The notes beneath the pieces are model-generated. The model was given only the letters and a program-made list of their open reading frames with translations. It did not search any database and was not told where the DNA came from. Of a stretch of 64,000 bases of DNA, positions 9,587-19,515 are shown in pieces (position 1 is the first letter of the stretch; each line of letters starts with the position of its first letter). A program made the position numbers and the translations under genes. The stretch lies in NCBI GenBank assembly GCA_902526045.1, contig CABZJI010000002.1, positions 62,001 through 126,000 of the forward strand, written 5' to 3'. This stretch comes from an uncultured SAR86 cluster bacterium. Its GTDB lineage: Bacteria; Pseudomonadota; Gammaproteobacteria; Magnimaribacterales; AG-339-G14.

Positions 9587-10854
9587 CAGATATTTCAACT
9601 ACTGATGAAAAGCTACTTTTCTGCTCTTTTTGCGGAAAAAATCAAAACGAAGTAAAAAAACTTATCGCTGGTCCATCTGTTTATATTTGTGATGAATGTG
9701 TTTCTTTATGTAACGACATTATAAAAGAGGATCTAGAAAGCAAAGAAGCTGAAAACTCTGAAACAAAAAAACTTCCGATTCCCGAAGAAATTAATTCTTT
9801 TTTGAACGATTACGTAATCGGTCAAGAAGATGCTAAAAAGACTCTTTCCGTTGCGGTATACAATCACTACAAGAAATTACAAAACATGGATGTTGATACA
9901 GAAGTTGAGCTCGGCAAAAGTAATATACTTCTATTGGGCCCTACAGGAAGTGGTAAAACTCTATTAGCTCAAACTCTTGCTAGATTACTAGATGTACCTT
10001 TCACCATTGCTGATGCTACTACTTTAACTGAAGCAGGATATGTAGGTGAAGACGTTGAAAACATAATTCAAAAGCTTCTTCAAAAATGTGATTACGATGT
10101 AGAAAGGGCCCAAAAAGGTATCGTCTACATAGATGAAATAGATAAAATTTCAAGAAAATCAGACAACCCATCAATTACTCGCGACGTATCTGGCGAAGGA
10201 GTTCAACAAGCACTTTTAAAATTAATAGAAGGCACAGTTGCTTCTGTTCCACCACAAGGAGGAAGAAAACATCCTCAACAAGAATTTGTCCAAGTGGATA
10301 CCTCAAATATCCTTTTTATTTGTGGAGGAGCATTTTCAGGATTGGATGAGATTATTAGGTCAAGAAGCGAAGAAAGAGGGATGGGTTTTGAAGCCACAAT
10401 TTCAAAAAATCAAAAAGCTTCTTTTTCAGCTGATTTAGTTAAAAAAGTCCAACCAGAAGACTTGGTTAAATATGGTCTTATTCCTGAATTCGTTGGCAGG
10501 CTTCCTGTTACAGCAACCCTAGAAGAGTTAGATGAAGAATCATTGATTATGATCCTTACTGAACCAAAAAACTCTCTTATGAAACAATTCAAAAAGCTTT
10601 TCTCTATGGAAAAGGTTGACCTTGAAATCAGAAATGATGCTTTGTTGGAAATCGCGAAAAAAGCTATCGAAAGAAAGTCTGGAGCCCGTGGATTGAGATC
10701 CATTATGGAAAATATCTTGTTAGATTTAATGTACGATATTCCCTCTGATCAAAATATTGAGAAGGTTGTTCTTGATTCATCATCTGTCAGAGGAGAATCT
10801 GAACCTTTAGTAGTTTATTCTCAATCAGAAGCACCAAAAGAAAGCTCCAACTAG
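9583..10854 (+). CDS. clpX: ClpX, ATPase subunit of ClpXP
   Basis: A 423-residue AAA+ unfoldase. The N-terminal zinc-binding domain has Cys14/Cys17 and Cys36/Cys39. The Walker A motif GPTGSGKT is at 119-126, and Walker B has Asp184-Glu185 in YIDEIDKI. The loop that contacts ClpP, IGF in E. coli, reads MGF here (residues 267-269), a conservative change. The sensor 2 region GARGLR is intact. It delivers tagged proteins to ClpP. Its gene overlaps clpP by four bases and lon follows after 54 bases. Confidence 0.98.
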   Translation: MTDISTTDEKLLFCSFCGKNQNEVKKLIAGPSVYICDECVSLCNDIIKEDLESKEAENSETKKLPIPEEINSFLNDYVIGQEDAKKTLSVAVYNHYKKLQNMDVDTEVELGKSNILLLGPTGSGKTLLAQTLARLLDVPFTIADATTLTEAGYVGEDVENIIQKLLQKCDYDVERAQKGIVYIDEIDKISRKSDNPSITRDVSGEGVQQALLKLIEGTVASVPPQGGRKHPQQEFVQVDTSNILFICGGAFSGLDEIIRSRSEERGMGFEATISKNQKASFSADLVKKVQPEDLVKYGLIPEFVGRLPVTATLEELDEESLIMILTEPKNSLMKQFKKLFSMEKVDLEIRNDALLEIAKKAIERKSGARGLRSIMENILLDLMYDIPSDQNIEKVVLDSSSVRGESEPLVVYSQSEAPKESSN

Positions 10855-10908
10855 AAAGCTATTGTTTTTTAAAAATCACTCCTCATATAAATATAAACCG
10901 AGGCAAAA

Positions 10909-13296
10909 ATGCAATTACCTTTAGTACCATTAAGAGACGTCGTTATTTTCCCTGGAGTAGTTACTTCATTATTCGTTGGAAGGGATAAATCGATCAAATC
11001 TCTCCAGACAGCTATGGAATCTGATAAGTCTGTGATGTTGGTTGCTCAAAAAAATTCTTCACAAGAGAATCCAAAAGTAAAAGATCTTTATAACGTAGGT
11101 TCTGTCTCAACTATTTTGCAGTTGATCAAATTACCTGATGGAACTTACAAAGTTTTAGTGGAAGGTATTAAAAGAGCAAAAATTTTATCCGTTGCAGAAA
11201 ATAATGGATTTATAGAGTCCGAGGTTGAAGTAATGGAGGATCATGAGCTTGATGATGATTTAAAAAGTAGTTATCTAAATACCCTTCAAACTCAATTCAA
11301 AGAACTTTCTAAAACATCCTCAAAAATAAGACCTGAGGTAATTACCCAAATTAGAGCTATTGAAAGGTTAGAAAAATTAATAGATAACTTAGTTGGATAT
11401 TTATCTTTACAAATTTCAGATAGGCAAAAATTATTAGAGGAAGTTAATCTTGAAGAAAGGGCAAAATATTTAGTTTCTTTTCTTGAAAATCAGCTAGATC
11501 TTACTCAAATGGAGAAAAAAATTAGAGATAGGGTCAAAAAACAAATGGAAAAAAGTCAAAAGGATTACTACCTCTCGGAGCAGATGAAGGCACTCAAAAA
11601 AGAAATGGGTGAAGAAGAAGACCAAGATGAAATAGAAACCATTACTAAGAACATAGAAAAATCTGGCATGCCCAAAGATGCAAAAGATAAAGTTAATAGT
11701 GAATTTAATAAATTCAAGATGATGCCACCAATGTCAGCTGAAGCATCTGTTGTGAGAGGCTATATAGATTGGATGACAAGTATTCCTTGGAAAAAGAAAT
11801 CAAAAATACAAACAGAGATTACCAAAGCATCTAAAGTTTTGGACTCCGACCATTACGGTCTTGAAGAAGTTAAAGAGAGGATACTTGAATATTTGGCAGT
11901 TCAGCAAAGAGTTTCAAAAATTAAAGGGCCTGTTTTATGTTTGGTTGGTCCTCCAGGAGTTGGAAAGACATCTCTAGGAGAATCTATTGCAAAATCTACA
12001 GGAAGAAAGTTTGTCAGAATGTCTCTTGGTGGAGTCAGAGACGAATCTGAGATAAGGGGCCATAGAAGAACTTATATAGGTTCTATGCCCGGAAAAATTC
12101 TTCAAAAAATGACCAAAGTAGGAGTCAAAAATCCTTTATTCCTTTTAGATGAAATTGACAAAATGGGAATGGATTTTAGAGGGGATCCAGCTGCAGCATT
12201 GCTTGAAGTTCTTGATCCAGAGCAAAACCATACTTTCAATGATCATTATTTAGAAGTTGATTATGATTTATCAGATGTAATGTTTGTCTGCACTGCTAAC
12301 TCGATGGATATTCCGCCTGCACTTTTGGATAGGATGGAAATAATAAGACTGCCAGGATACACAGAAGACGAGAAGGCAAGCATTGCAGATAAATATTTGC
12401 TTCCAAAACAGTTAAAGATGAACGGTTTAAAGGAAGACGAGTTGTCCGTCTCCAAGAAAACTATTCTTGATGTAATCAGGTACTTTACAAGAGAAGCAGG
12501 AGTCAGATCTTTAGAAAGAGAAATAGCAAAAATTTGCAGAAAAGCTATCAAGAAATTAGGCGAAGCAACAAAATCGAAAAAGATTTCTGTTTCACCCTCA
12601 AATTTAGAGGATTACTGCGGGGTAAGAAAATTTGATTATGGTGCAGCACAGGAGAAAGATAAAATTGGACAGGTAACAGGATTAGCTTGGACTCAAGTTG
12701 GCGGTGAACTTTTAACAATAGAAGCATCAAATTTCAAAGGCAAAGGCAAAATAATAAAAACGGGTCAATTAGGTGACGTGATGCAGGAATCAATTCAAGC
12801 TGCAATATCAGTTGTCAGAAATAGATCCGAGTCTTTAGGAATAGATCCAGAATTTTATGAAAATCAAGATATGCACATCCACGTTCCTGAAGGAGCTACT
12901 CCAAAAGATGGTCCAAGCGCAGGTATTGCAATGTGCACTGCAGTAACTTCAGTTCTTGCTCAACTTCCAGTTAGAGCCGATGTTGCTATGACTGGAGAGA
13001 TTACTCTTCGAGGTGAAGTACTAAAAATAGGTGGTCTGAAAGAAAAATTATTAGCCGCAAAAAGAGGAGGAATAAAAACTGTTATTATTCCTGAAGGTAA
13101 CGTCAGAGATCTTAAAGAAATCCCTGATAAAATAACAGATAAATTAACAATCAAACCTGTCAAATGGGTGGATGAAGTCTTCAAAATTGTTTTTACTGAA
13201 GAGCCTCAACCTTGGTCAGAGAGAAACGCAAAGTCGTCAGAATCTAGTAGAAAAAAAACTAGATCAAAAAAAACTTCTCAAAACACTCTAAATTAG
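10909..13296 (+). CDS. lon: Lon protease
   Basis: A 795-residue LonA with an N-terminal substrate-binding domain (opening LPLVPLRDVVIFPG), a coiled-coil helical region around 190-270, an AAA+ module with Walker A GPPGVGKT at 347-354 and Walker B FLLDEIDK near 411-418, and a C-terminal serine-lysine protease domain with Ser670 in KDGPSAG and Lys711 in GGLKEK. The tail is basic and serine-rich. It degrades misfolded and regulatory proteins in the cytosol. The ATG at 10909 begins almost directly at the LPLVPLRD strand, about 12 residues shorter than in E. coli, and no upstream in-frame start is apparent. Confidence 0.97.
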   Translation: MQLPLVPLRDVVIFPGVVTSLFVGRDKSIKSLQTAMESDKSVMLVAQKNSSQENPKVKDLYNVGSVSTILQLIKLPDGTYKVLVEGIKRAKILSVAENNGFIESEVEVMEDHELDDDLKSSYLNTLQTQFKELSKTSSKIRPEVITQIRAIERLEKLIDNLVGYLSLQISDRQKLLEEVNLEERAKYLVSFLENQLDLTQMEKKIRDRVKKQMEKSQKDYYLSEQMKALKKEMGEEEDQDEIETITKNIEKSGMPKDAKDKVNSEFNKFKMMPPMSAEASVVRGYIDWMTSIPWKKKSKIQTEITKASKVLDSDHYGLEEVKERILEYLAVQQRVSKIKGPVLCLVGPPGVGKTSLGESIAKSTGRKFVRMSLGGVRDESEIRGHRRTYIGSMPGKILQKMTKVGVKNPLFLLDEIDKMGMDFRGDPAAALLEVLDPEQNHTFNDHYLEVDYDLSDVMFVCTANSMDIPPALLDRMEIIRLPGYTEDEKASIADKYLLPKQLKMNGLKEDELSVSKKTILDVIRYFTREAGVRSLEREIAKICRKAIKKLGEATKSKKISVSPSNLEDYCGVRKFDYGAAQEKDKIGQVTGLAWTQVGGELLTIEASNFKGKGKIIKTGQLGDVMQESIQAAISVVRNRSESLGIDPEFYENQDMHIHVPEGATPKDGPSAGIAMCTAVTSVLAQLPVRADVAMTGEITLRGEVLKIGGLKEKLLAAKRGGIKTVIIPEGNVRDLKEIPDKITDKLTIKPVKWVDEVFKIVFTEEPQPWSERNAKSSESSRKKTRSKKTSQNTLN

Positions 13297-13318
13297 GTAT
13301 TACAGCCCGATATAGTTG

Positions 13319-13347
13319 TTGTATTAATTCTTTTCTAAGGGTATAAA
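13319..13347 (+). promoter_or_regulatory. Putative promoter of hupB
   Basis: TTGTAT (13319) and TATAAA (13342) are separated by 17 bases in the lon/hupB gap, and an AGGAG ribosome site lies just before the GTG start. The -35 box is weak (three of six), so this is tentative. Confidence 0.35.
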
Positions 13348-13381
13348 TGAATCCAAGTTTTAATTTATTTAGGAGAGTGTA

Positions 13382-13651
13382 GTGAATAAAGCTGATTTAA
13401 TTGATTCTGTAGCAGACGCTACTGACATGTCTAAAGCTGAAGCAGGAAGAGCGCTTGATGCAGTCCTCAACGGTATAGCGGGTTCTTTATCTCAAGGGGA
13501 TTCTGTTGCTTTAGTTGGTTTCGGAACCTTTAACGTAAGAGAAAGAGCAGCAAGAATGGGAAGAAACCCTGCCACTGGTGCAACAATACAAATTGCTGCC
13601 TCAAAAGGTGTAGGTTTTAAAGCTGGAAAAGCATTAAAAGATAGTCTGTAA
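13382..13651 (+). CDS. hupB: DNA-binding protein HU
   Basis: An 89-residue nucleoid protein of the HU/IHF family, full length. The dimerisation helices are at the N-terminus ([11 protein letters not shown]), followed by [13 protein letters not shown] and the DNA-inserting arm with [16 protein letters not shown], where the proline that intercalates into DNA sits. It starts at GTG 13382 behind an AGGAG site; no nearer ATG gives the conserved N-terminus. It follows lon, the usual gammaproteobacterial place for hupB, and is closed by an intrinsic terminator ten bases after its stop. Confidence 0.97.
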   Translation: MNKADLIDSVADATDMSKAEAGRALDAVLNGIAGSLSQGDSVALVGFGTFNVRERAARMGRNPATGATIQIAASKGVGFKAGKALKDSL

Positions 13652-13660
13652 GAAATTCAA

Positions 13661-13692
13661 AAAAAAGCGCGTCTTATAGGCGCGCTTTTTTT
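13661..13692 (+). terminator. Intrinsic terminator after hupB
   Basis: An A-tract leads into the stem AGCGCG paired with CGCGCT, closed by an eight-base loop, and ends in a run of T. It lies between the hupB stop and the ppiD start and would end the quality control transcript. Confidence 0.9.
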
Positions 13693-13708
13693 ATGGTAGA
13701 GTCCACGA

Positions 13709-15538
13709 ATGTCAGCCCTAGAAAACATTAGAAAAGGCTTATCAAACTCAAGCTCAACCATAATAGTTGGGATAATTATCGTTGGGTTAGTGGCCACTTT
13801 TGGAAATTTTTTAGGCACTGAAAATGCCTTCAGCAACCAAAAGGTTTTAGAAATAAACGGACAAGGTATTTCCATTCAGGAATTCTCTCTCGAAGCCAAT
13901 AGACTAAATTCTATTTTTTCTAATCAAGAAATTATTTTAGAACAGGATCAAGTCACTCAAATTGCCCAAGACTCTATAATCCAAAGAATCCTTTTAGCCC
14001 AACAATCCGATGATAGTGGTTTTCACGTAACGGAAGATTTCGTCAGAGAAACTATTCAGGCAGACCCTACTTTTGCTAGTGATGGTGCATTTAATTTAGA
14101 TGTTTTTAGAGGATTTTTGCTGAGATCTGGTCTTGGTGCTGAAGAATTTCAGAGTATCCTCAGTTCACAATACAAAAGCATGCAATTAAATGAAGCTCTA
14201 AATTCCTCAGCTTTCATTCCAGAAGATCACCTTAAAAAATTCATTTCTTCGATTAATCATCACAGAGATATTACTTTTAAAAAAATTTCTCTAAAAGAGG
14301 AAGCTAATAATGAAAGTGTGACTGAAGAGGAGATACAGAATTTCTATACTATTGAGGGATCCCAATTTTTTATTGTTCCCACAGCTTCTTTTTCCATAAT
14401 GGATTTAAATACAAATTATCTGGAATCAAAGATTCAAGTCACTGATTCTGAAGTATCAGCAGAGTTATTAAATTTGCAAAAGCAAAATTCAAATTTAGGT
14501 CAAAAAAGAATTAGTCATATTCAAATAGACTTTGATAATGAGAGTAAAATACTTTCACTTGAGAAAGTTGAAGATATTAAAAATCAAATTAATTCTGGCA
14601 TTATTAGCTTTGAGGAGGCTGTTTCCAATTTTTCTGATGATCTAGGATCTAAGGACTTAGATGGAGACCTTGGTTATACCGATGGCAGCATTTTTCCGCT
14701 TGAATTTGAGGAAGAAATAAAAAAATTATCTCTTAATCAAATATCATCAGTCGTTGAATTGAATTCTTCTTTCCACTTGATAAAACTTACCGAAAACAAT
14801 GAAGAGATTTTTACTGTGAAAGAAGCAAGAAATTCATTGATAGATCAGAAAACACAATCTCTTTTTATTTCTTTGGAGGAGGATATTTTAAGTTTTATTG
14901 ATCAAAGTAAAAATCTAAATGAAATATCTCAATCAGTTGGTATTCCTTTGAGAACTTTTTCAAATACTTCTTTATCAGAGTCTCCAGAATTTCTTAAGAC
15001 AGCCGAAAATTTTCTCAATTCTTTTAACTCTCTTTCCGTAGGAGAAATAATAGAGTTACCTATTGATAATGATCGCTTAGTTTTTCTTGAAATAGAGGAA
15101 TTCTCTCCTGAAAGACAAAAAACTCTTGAAGAATCTGAGATAGAAATATCAGAAATTTTAAGACTTCAAAAAGCTCAAGATAATCTTAACAATATAGTAG
15201 ATGAATCAATTCTCCTTTTTGCAAAAACCAACTCATCAGACCTAACTAGTTATGAGGATTTAAAACGTGATACAAGTTTACTGCCTAACTCAATGGTTTC
15301 AGAAATTTTTTCTCTTAGAAAGGATCAAGTTAATCAAATTAGAAGATTCGATGCCTTAGAAGGAGATACATACGTTTACACTCTTGACTCAATTGATGAA
15401 ATTGAATTGGAGAGTTCCGCAGAAGAATTGTTTCAAAGCAATGAATTTGCTAAAAGCGCTATGATAAACATTGAGGACTCCTTGTTGATGGAGCAATTAA
15501 GATCTAATGCTTCAATAAAACTAGGAAATCTCCTCTAA
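13709..15538 (+). CDS. ppiD: PpiD/SurA-type periplasmic peptidyl-prolyl isomerase
   Basis: A 609-residue protein with one N-terminal membrane anchor (about residues 16-36, [16 protein letters not shown]), a SurA-like N-terminal helical chaperone domain, and a parvulin-type rotamase domain at about 265-355 ([10 protein letters not shown], then [15 protein letters not shown], ending SSFHLIKL). The rest is helical. It should sit in the inner membrane facing the periplasm and help fold proteins leaving the Sec channel. It follows hupB as in E. coli and Pseudomonas. Its last 18 bases overlap the convergent fabI gene. Confidence 0.92.
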   Translation: MSALENIRKGLSNSSSTIIVGIIIVGLVATFGNFLGTENAFSNQKVLEINGQGISIQEFSLEANRLNSIFSNQEIILEQDQVTQIAQDSIIQRILLAQQSDDSGFHVTEDFVRETIQADPTFASDGAFNLDVFRGFLLRSGLGAEEFQSILSSQYKSMQLNEALNSSAFIPEDHLKKFISSINHHRDITFKKISLKEEANNESVTEEEIQNFYTIEGSQFFIVPTASFSIMDLNTNYLESKIQVTDSEVSAELLNLQKQNSNLGQKRISHIQIDFDNESKILSLEKVEDIKNQINSGIISFEEAVSNFSDDLGSKDLDGDLGYTDGSIFPLEFEEEIKKLSLNQISSVVELNSSFHLIKLTENNEEIFTVKEARNSLIDQKTQSLFISLEEDILSFIDQSKNLNEISQSVGIPLRTFSNTSLSESPEFLKTAENFLNSFNSLSVGEIIELPIDNDRLVFLEIEEFSPERQKTLEESEIEISEILRLQKAQDNLNNIVDESILLFAKTNSSDLTSYEDLKRDTSLLPNSMVSEIFSLRKDQVNQIRRFDALEGDTYVYTLDSIDEIELESSAEELFQSNEFAKSAMINIEDSLLMEQLRSNASIKLGNLL

Positions 15539-16321
15539 ATCTCCCATAGCTGTGATATTGAATCCAGCATCTACATAAGTAATTTCACCAGTAATTCCGC
15601 TTGCAAGGTCAGAACACAAAAACGAAGCTGTATCGCCGACTTCTCTGGCTGTAATATTCCTTTTTAAAGGAGTTCTTTCCGCATTGTAAGAAAGCATTTT
15701 TCTGAAATTTTTAACCCCTGATGCAGCTAAAGTTTTTACCGGACCAGCTGAGATAGCATTCACTCTCGTGTTCTCTTTTCCCAAGCTATTTGCCAGATAT
15801 CTGACAGAAGATTCAAGCGATGCTTTTGCTAAACCCATGACATTGTAGTTTGGTAGTGTTCTTCTGGCTCCCAAATAAGAAAGAGTAAGCATTGATGAAG
15901 GCCTTCCTGCCATTAATTCTCTTCCCGCCTTAGCCAAAGCGATAAAGCTAAATACACTTATATCGTGCGCAACTGAAAAACCTTCTCTTGTTGATGCATC
16001 TACAAAATTACCGTCTAGCTCAATTCCTGGTGCAAAACCAACAGAATGCACTATGCCATCAAGATAACCCCATTCTTTTTTGATATTCACAAAAGTTTCA
16101 GAAATAGCATCATCATCACTCACATCACATTCAGTCAATAGAGAACAATTCAAGTTTTCTGCCAATCCTTCTACTCGTGATTTTAATTTCTCAGATTGAT
16201 AGGATAGTGCAATCTCAGCACCAAAATCATTCATAGACGTAGCAATACCATTGGCGATTGAGTGTTTATTAGCAACACCTACTATTAATATTTTTTTTCC
16301 TTTAAGTATAGACATGCTCAA
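15521..16321 (-). CDS. fabI: Enoyl-ACP reductase (NADH)
   Basis: A 266-residue FabI catalysing the last step of each fatty acid elongation round. The family's unusual catalytic spacing Y-x6-K is present (Tyr159 and Lys166 in YNVMGLAK), with the second tyrosine Tyr149 in the SYLGA motif. The nucleotide loop is [11 protein letters not shown] and the C-terminal ITYVDAGFN segment is kept. Two Met codons are possible starts (residues 1 and 3); the difference is trivial. The ppiD-fabI neighbourhood matches what I recall of Pseudomonas. Divergent from the TonB receptor gene, with about 65 bases between them. Confidence 0.96.
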   Translation of the reverse strand: MSMSILKGKKILIVGVANKHSIANGIATSMNDFGAEIALSYQSEKLKSRVEGLAENLNCSLLTECDVSDDDAISETFVNIKKEWGYLDGIVHSVGFAPGIELDGNFVDASTREGFSVAHDISVFSFIALAKAGRELMAGRPSSMLTLSYLGARRTLPNYNVMGLAKASLESSVRYLANSLGKENTRVNAISAGPVKTLAASGVKNFRKMLSYNAERTPLKRNITAREVGDTASFLCSDLASGITGEITYVDAGFNITAMGDLEEIS

Positions 16322-16337
16322 TAATGGTGCATTACAG

Positions 16338-16367
16338 TTGTTTAAGCAATATATTATCTAGTATTAT
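16338..16367 (+). promoter_or_regulatory. Putative promoter of the first TonB receptor
   Basis: TTGTTT (16338) and TATTAT (16362) are spaced by 18 bases in the gap between fabI and the receptor, and an AAGGGG ribosome site follows just before the ATG at 16388. No Fur-like palindrome is obvious in the gap. Confidence 0.35.
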
Positions 16368-16387
16368 TACATTATTAAGGGGTGAGA

Positions 16388-19300
16388 ATGAAAATTTTAA
16401 AATACATATTAATAACCTGCTTGCTTTTTATGAGCATTACATTTGCAGTGTCTGCATTTGGACAGGAAGAAGCAGATCAGGAAGAACTGACCGTTACCGG
16501 TTCAAGGATATCTAGGCCAGAAATATCGTCAAATGTTCCTGTAACAGTTTTGGATAGAGCAGATATTGAAAGAACAGGTTTATCAAACCTAGGAGACATA
16601 TTACGTTCTACTCCTTTAGTTCAAGGATCAGTTTCTAACAGTAATGTTAGCAACGGAGGAGATGGAACAGTAAAATTTTCCTTAAGAGGTATTGGTCCTG
16701 CAAGAACTTTAATACTTTTAAATGGAAGAAGAATTCAACCCATGGGAATTGGTGCCGCATCCTCTCCTGATCTATCTGCCATACCTTCTGCCATGGTTGA
16801 GAGAGTTGAAGTTTTGAAAGATGGAGCATCAGCCATTTATGGTTCTGATGCTATAGCGGGAGTTGTAAACATTATCACTCGAGATGATTTTGATGGAGCA
16901 GAGTTTTCCATCCAAGGTGGTGCATCCGCAAAAGGAGATGGAAGGCAAGATCAAGCTTCTTTTGTTGGAGGTATTCAGGGTGAAAAAGGAAGTGTTGTGC
17001 TTTCACTATCAATGGCTAATCAACATGCTCTAATGATGGGTGCAAGAGGGTTCTCTTTTTTTGAAATTTATGCAAATTCACCATATGTAGATCCTTCAGC
17101 AAGAATTGAAGGTTCTTCATGTCCTCTGGGTTGTGAAGAAGGAGGAAGTTCAGCACCGCCATGGACAAGATTCAATGTCCCAGGTTTTGGAAATACAACT
17201 TTAGGTCCAGAATTTTGGTTGAATCACATTGATGGGAATTCAGTCGGTCCTGCTGCAGGATTTGTTGATGGATCAGTTGATCCAGTTTATCCAACTCAAT
17301 CCGATTGGAGAGCCTTTGATAATGACTGGTATAACTATAATCCATTAAATTATCTTGTTTCTCCCCAAAAGAGATGGAATGCGACCATCCATGGAAAATA
17401 TGATCTAGGCGGAAATGATTTCTTTAAAAATACTACTTTTTTTACTGAAATTATGTACTCAAATATTAAGAGTGAAATGCGAATAGCGCCACAACCTCTT
17501 GCTCCATTAGCTTTTTATGGAAAAGATGCGCCTTACTCTAAAGATAATTATTACAACCAAACATACGGTCCAAAATTTTCTACATCTTATGTATCAAATA
17601 CAGATGGAGATGGTGGGTATGACCTTGTAAATGGTGCCTATGTTGAAAATGCTGACGGCACCGGTGCATACGATATCTCAAGAGCTCTTGATCCAAATGG
17701 AGAGACGGTTACTCTGACAGACTGGAGAAGAAGAGTGGTTGAAGCCTTAGGCCGTTTTGAAGATCGTGATGTTCATAACTACAGAGTACTGCTGGGCCTA
17801 CAAGGAGATTTAGGAGATTCAGGTTGGTCTTGGGATATGACATATTCATTTGGTAAAAACGATTCTGCACAACTTTTGAAAGGATATTTCAACTTAGCGA
17901 AAGTTGCCGAACAAGTCGGTCCAACTTACACGGATGATACGGGAGTTTTAAAATGTGGGGCTGATTCAAGCACGACTATAGATTCATCTTGTGTGCCTCT
18001 AAATATTTTTGGTGTAAATTCAATAACTCCTGAGATGCTTCAGTATAGTTCTGGTAATTACAATGCATTTGTTAACGGTCTGAACGAACAAGAAGTTTTT
18101 TCATTGAACTTCAATGGTCCTATAGCAGAATATGCAGGGGGGACTGTTTATATGGCTGTGGGTGCAGAAGCCAGAACAGAATATGGAGAAACAATTAATG
18201 ATTCTTTAATTCTTCAAAGCCTTCTAACTGACCCGAGCGGTTTAAATACTTCTGGCTCATATTCTCTTGAAGAATATTACGCTGAGATTATTTTGCCAAT
18301 TTATAGCACAGCTGAATTGCAATTTGCTACTCGAACTTCTGAATATTCTACTTTTGGATCCAATACAACTTCTGAGTTTGGTTTTGAGATTTTTGCCACA
18401 GATACTTTTACTTTGAGAGGTTCTTATTCTGAAGCATTCCGTGCGCCAACAACTCCTGGGCTTTATGGCGGCCAGTCAACTACCTTCCCTGAAGTTACCG
18501 ATCCTTGTGCTCAACTCGGAAAGGGAGACGGTGAAACAAAAGCCGAATATGCCACAAGATTGGCTACTCTTCCAGGGTGTTCAACTGTTGGTAATGGCTA
18601 TGTTACCGACCAAGATCAGCTAAATGCTTTGATTGGAGGTAATCCAAACCTTCAACCTGAGAAAGCAGAATCTTCTACTTTAGGGTTTGTTTTTACCCCT
18701 GTTGACGGTCTAGATATTACTCTTGATTTTTATCAAGTTGAAATAAAAGAGACCATTGGAACTTATGGCTCCCAAGTGATTTTAGATCAATGTGCTACTA
18801 CAGGCTCTGCAACTTTCTGTGATCTTATAACTAGATATGAAGCCCCTCCATCATTGAAATATCATGTCCTTGAGATAAAGAACTTGCTTACCAATGTAGG
18901 AGAAGAATCATACAATGGAGTAGATTTTTACATGAATTATGACAGCCCAGATTTAGTTAATGGTTGGAATTATTCACTAGGTTATCTAATTGCTTATACC
19001 AATAAATTTGAAGAAACAATTCTAGGAACAGCAACGGAATACGCTGGAACTCAAGTTGAAGATAAGTTTGGATTAATTCCTGAAATTAGAGCTAGCGGCT
19101 ATATGACTTGGAGTAAAGATTTCTTATCAATCGAGTATAACTTGAGATATATCGGTGAAGCTGAAGAAGAAAATTATGGCGGCACTCTTTGGGATGTAGA
19201 TAGCATTACCTACCATGACATAAAATTTAACTTCTCCATTGGCAACAATTTTCTCGTAACGCTTGGAATAAATAATATTTTAGGCACAGAACCACCGTTT

Positions 19301-19390
19301 GTTGATTCAGCCTTTAATGGAAATACATCGCTTGAAAATTATGATATGTCAGGTCAATTTAAGTATTTACGATTATCAATGAGTTTTTAA
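16388..19390 (+). CDS. TonB-dependent outer membrane receptor
   Basis: About 1000 residues. A signal peptide (KILKYILITCLLFMSITFAVSAFG) is followed by a TonB-box-like EELTVTGSR, then a plug domain (RADIERTGLSNLGDIL, LRGIGPARTLILLNGRR, VEVLKDGASAIYGSDAIAGVVNIITR) and a long beta-barrel ending in aromatic Phe. It imports a bulky nutrient across the outer membrane using TonB energy. The plug sequence is of the type common in marine gammaproteobacteria rather than a classical siderophore receptor; the ligand is unknown. I prefer ATG 16388, which has AAGGGG upstream, to the in-frame GTG at 16382. A terminator follows, so it is probably a single-gene unit. Confidence 0.93.
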   Translation: MKILKYILITCLLFMSITFAVSAFGQEEADQEELTVTGSRISRPEISSNVPVTVLDRADIERTGLSNLGDILRSTPLVQGSVSNSNVSNGGDGTVKFSLRGIGPARTLILLNGRRIQPMGIGAASSPDLSAIPSAMVERVEVLKDGASAIYGSDAIAGVVNIITRDDFDGAEFSIQGGASAKGDGRQDQASFVGGIQGEKGSVVLSLSMANQHALMMGARGFSFFEIYANSPYVDPSARIEGSSCPLGCEEGGSSAPPWTRFNVPGFGNTTLGPEFWLNHIDGNSVGPAAGFVDGSVDPVYPTQSDWRAFDNDWYNYNPLNYLVSPQKRWNATIHGKYDLGGNDFFKNTTFFTEIMYSNIKSEMRIAPQPLAPLAFYGKDAPYSKDNYYNQTYGPKFSTSYVSNTDGDGGYDLVNGAYVENADGTGAYDISRALDPNGETVTLTDWRRRVVEALGRFEDRDVHNYRVLLGLQGDLGDSGWSWDMTYSFGKNDSAQLLKGYFNLAKVAEQVGPTYTDDTGVLKCGADSSTTIDSSCVPLNIFGVNSITPEMLQYSSGNYNAFVNGLNEQEVFSLNFNGPIAEYAGGTVYMAVGAEARTEYGETINDSLILQSLLTDPSGLNTSGSYSLEEYYAEIILPIYSTAELQFATRTSEYSTFGSNTTSEFGFEIFATDTFTLRGSYSEAFRAPTTPGLYGGQSTTFPEVTDPCAQLGKGDGETKAEYATRLATLPGCSTVGNGYVTDQDQLNALIGGNPNLQPEKAESSTLGFVFTPVDGLDITLDFYQVEIKETIGTYGSQVILDQCATTGSATFCDLITRYEAPPSLKYHVLEIKNLLTNVGEESYNGVDFYMNYDSPDLVNGWNYSLGYLIAYTNKFEETILGTATEYAGTQVEDKFGLIPEIRASGYMTWSKDFLSIEYNLRYIGEAEEENYGGTLWDVDSITYHDIKFNFSIGNNFLVTLGINNILGTEPPFVDSAFNGNTSLENYDMSGQFKYLRLSMSF

Positions 19391-19403
19391 AAGGATACTA
19401 GAG

Positions 19404-19435
19404 AAAAAAAGGCGATTAACATCGCCTTTTTTTTG
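19404..19435 (+). terminator. Intrinsic terminator after first TonB receptor
   Basis: A-run, perfect six-base stem GGCGAT/ATCGCC around a TAAC loop (19411-19426), then an eight-base T-run. It separates the two receptor genes. Confidence 0.92.
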
Positions 19436-19515
19436 TTTTTGGTCTTAAAAAGTTCACAATAATCCAACAATTAAGTGTAGAATTTCCCTCTTTATATATA
19501 TTTGGGGTATCAATA

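Noticed and set aside
13657..13875. A 72-residue minus-strand frame over the hupB terminator and ppiD start
   Set aside because: It covers a terminator hairpin and is the shadow of ppiD; no protein similarity.
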